Under the pieces are notes generated by a model that did no database searches, had not been told where the DNA came from, and was given only the letters and a program-made list of their open reading frames with translations. A stretch of DNA of 64,000 nt from Accumulibacter sp. (GTDB lineage: Bacteria; Pseudomonadota; Gammaproteobacteria; Burkholderiales; Rhodocyclaceae), in the NCBI RefSeq assembly GCF_023806625.1, contig NZ_JAMTDX010000056.1, forward strand, positions 58,501-122,500. The letters run 5' to 3'. The translations under genes were made by a program, and so were the position numbers. This document shows positions 63,817-64,000 of this stretch, piece by piece (positions within the stretch are counted from its first letter, which is position 1; every line of letters begins with the position of its first letter).

Positions 63817-64000
63817 CTACTCGATGATTTTCGCGACGACGCCGGCGCCGACGGTTCGCCCACCCTCGCGGATCGCGAAGCGCAGGCCTTCTTCCATGGC
63901 AATCGGCGAAATCAGCTTCACCGTTATCTGCACGTTGTCGCCCGGCATGATCATCTCGACCCCTTCCGGCAGCGCGATCGCCCCGGTCACGTCCGTCGTC
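63817..64000 (-). CDS. tuf: Elongation factor Tu, C-terminal part (5' end outside window)
   Basis: The final 60 codons of EF-Tu are present: [20 protein letters not shown] and [20 protein letters not shown], ending VVAKIIE and TAG at 63819-63817. tuf before rpsJ is the standard str-S10 order. The GTP-binding domain lies beyond the window. Confidence 0.95.
   Translation of the reverse strand, partial: TTDVTGAIALPEGVEMIMPGDNVQITVKLISPIAMEEGLRFAIREGGRTVGAGVVAKIIE

Overview
The window is GC-rich chromosomal DNA from a betaproteobacterium. The order tuf-rpsJ-rplC...rpoA-rplQ, the small families DUF3460 and DUF3567, and the hpnCDE, cusSR/FCBA and moaDE-moeA-mobB sets fit Rhodocyclales, perhaps the Accumulibacter lineage. 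The genus is inferred, not shown.

Layout. 1-11.4 kb: end of a DUF1254 protein, an IS3-family relic, tRNA-Leu(UAG), squalene genes hpnC-hpnD-hpnE, a YbbA-like ABC ATPase divergent from the esterase tesA, mnmH, an OsmC protein, a CoA-ligase/GNAT fusion and a DUF3460 gene. 11.8-28.9 kb: an accessory locus, nearly all on the minus strand, built around a diversity-generating retroelement (DGR). 29.5-49.4 kb: DUF3567, clpB with a sigma-32-type promoter, the copper/silver system cusS-cusR / cusF-cusC-cusB-cusA, molybdopterin genes, a dinG helicase, two uncharacterised genes and a sirtuin. 49.5-64 kb: the alpha, spc and S10 ribosomal operons, from rplQ up to a partial tuf, all on the minus strand.

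The DGR locus is the exciting part. One strong promoter with a palindromic operator (about 28.86-28.90 kb) faces a run of genes: a helical-repeat protein; a template repeat (TR); a C-type-lectin/FGE-fold variable protein; an HRDC accessory protein; the reverse transcriptase; a second variable protein; a GrpE-like and an Hsp70-like protein; a relic of another variable protein; a radical-SAM protein; a Ycf46-like AAA ATPase; a small HTH protein; a protein kinase fused to a second such AAA ATPase; DUF1257; a third variable protein; DUF2997; and a third AAA ATPase. Comparing TR with the three variable repeats by eye gives 61 substitutions, every one at a template adenine and none elsewhere, plus one codon deletion. 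This is the signature of adenine-directed mutagenic retrohoming.

The kinase has its lysine in the glycine-rich loop (GRGGFKTVY) and a cysteine at the usual beta-3 lysine site (VAVC), the arrangement known from eukaryotic WNK kinases. My working hypothesis is that diversified lectin-like sensors feed a signalling and remodelling apparatus made of a WNK-like kinase, three AAA ATPases and an Hsp70/GrpE pair. It may be a defence or self-recognition system. The sequence supports the parts list and the retroelement; the function is inference.
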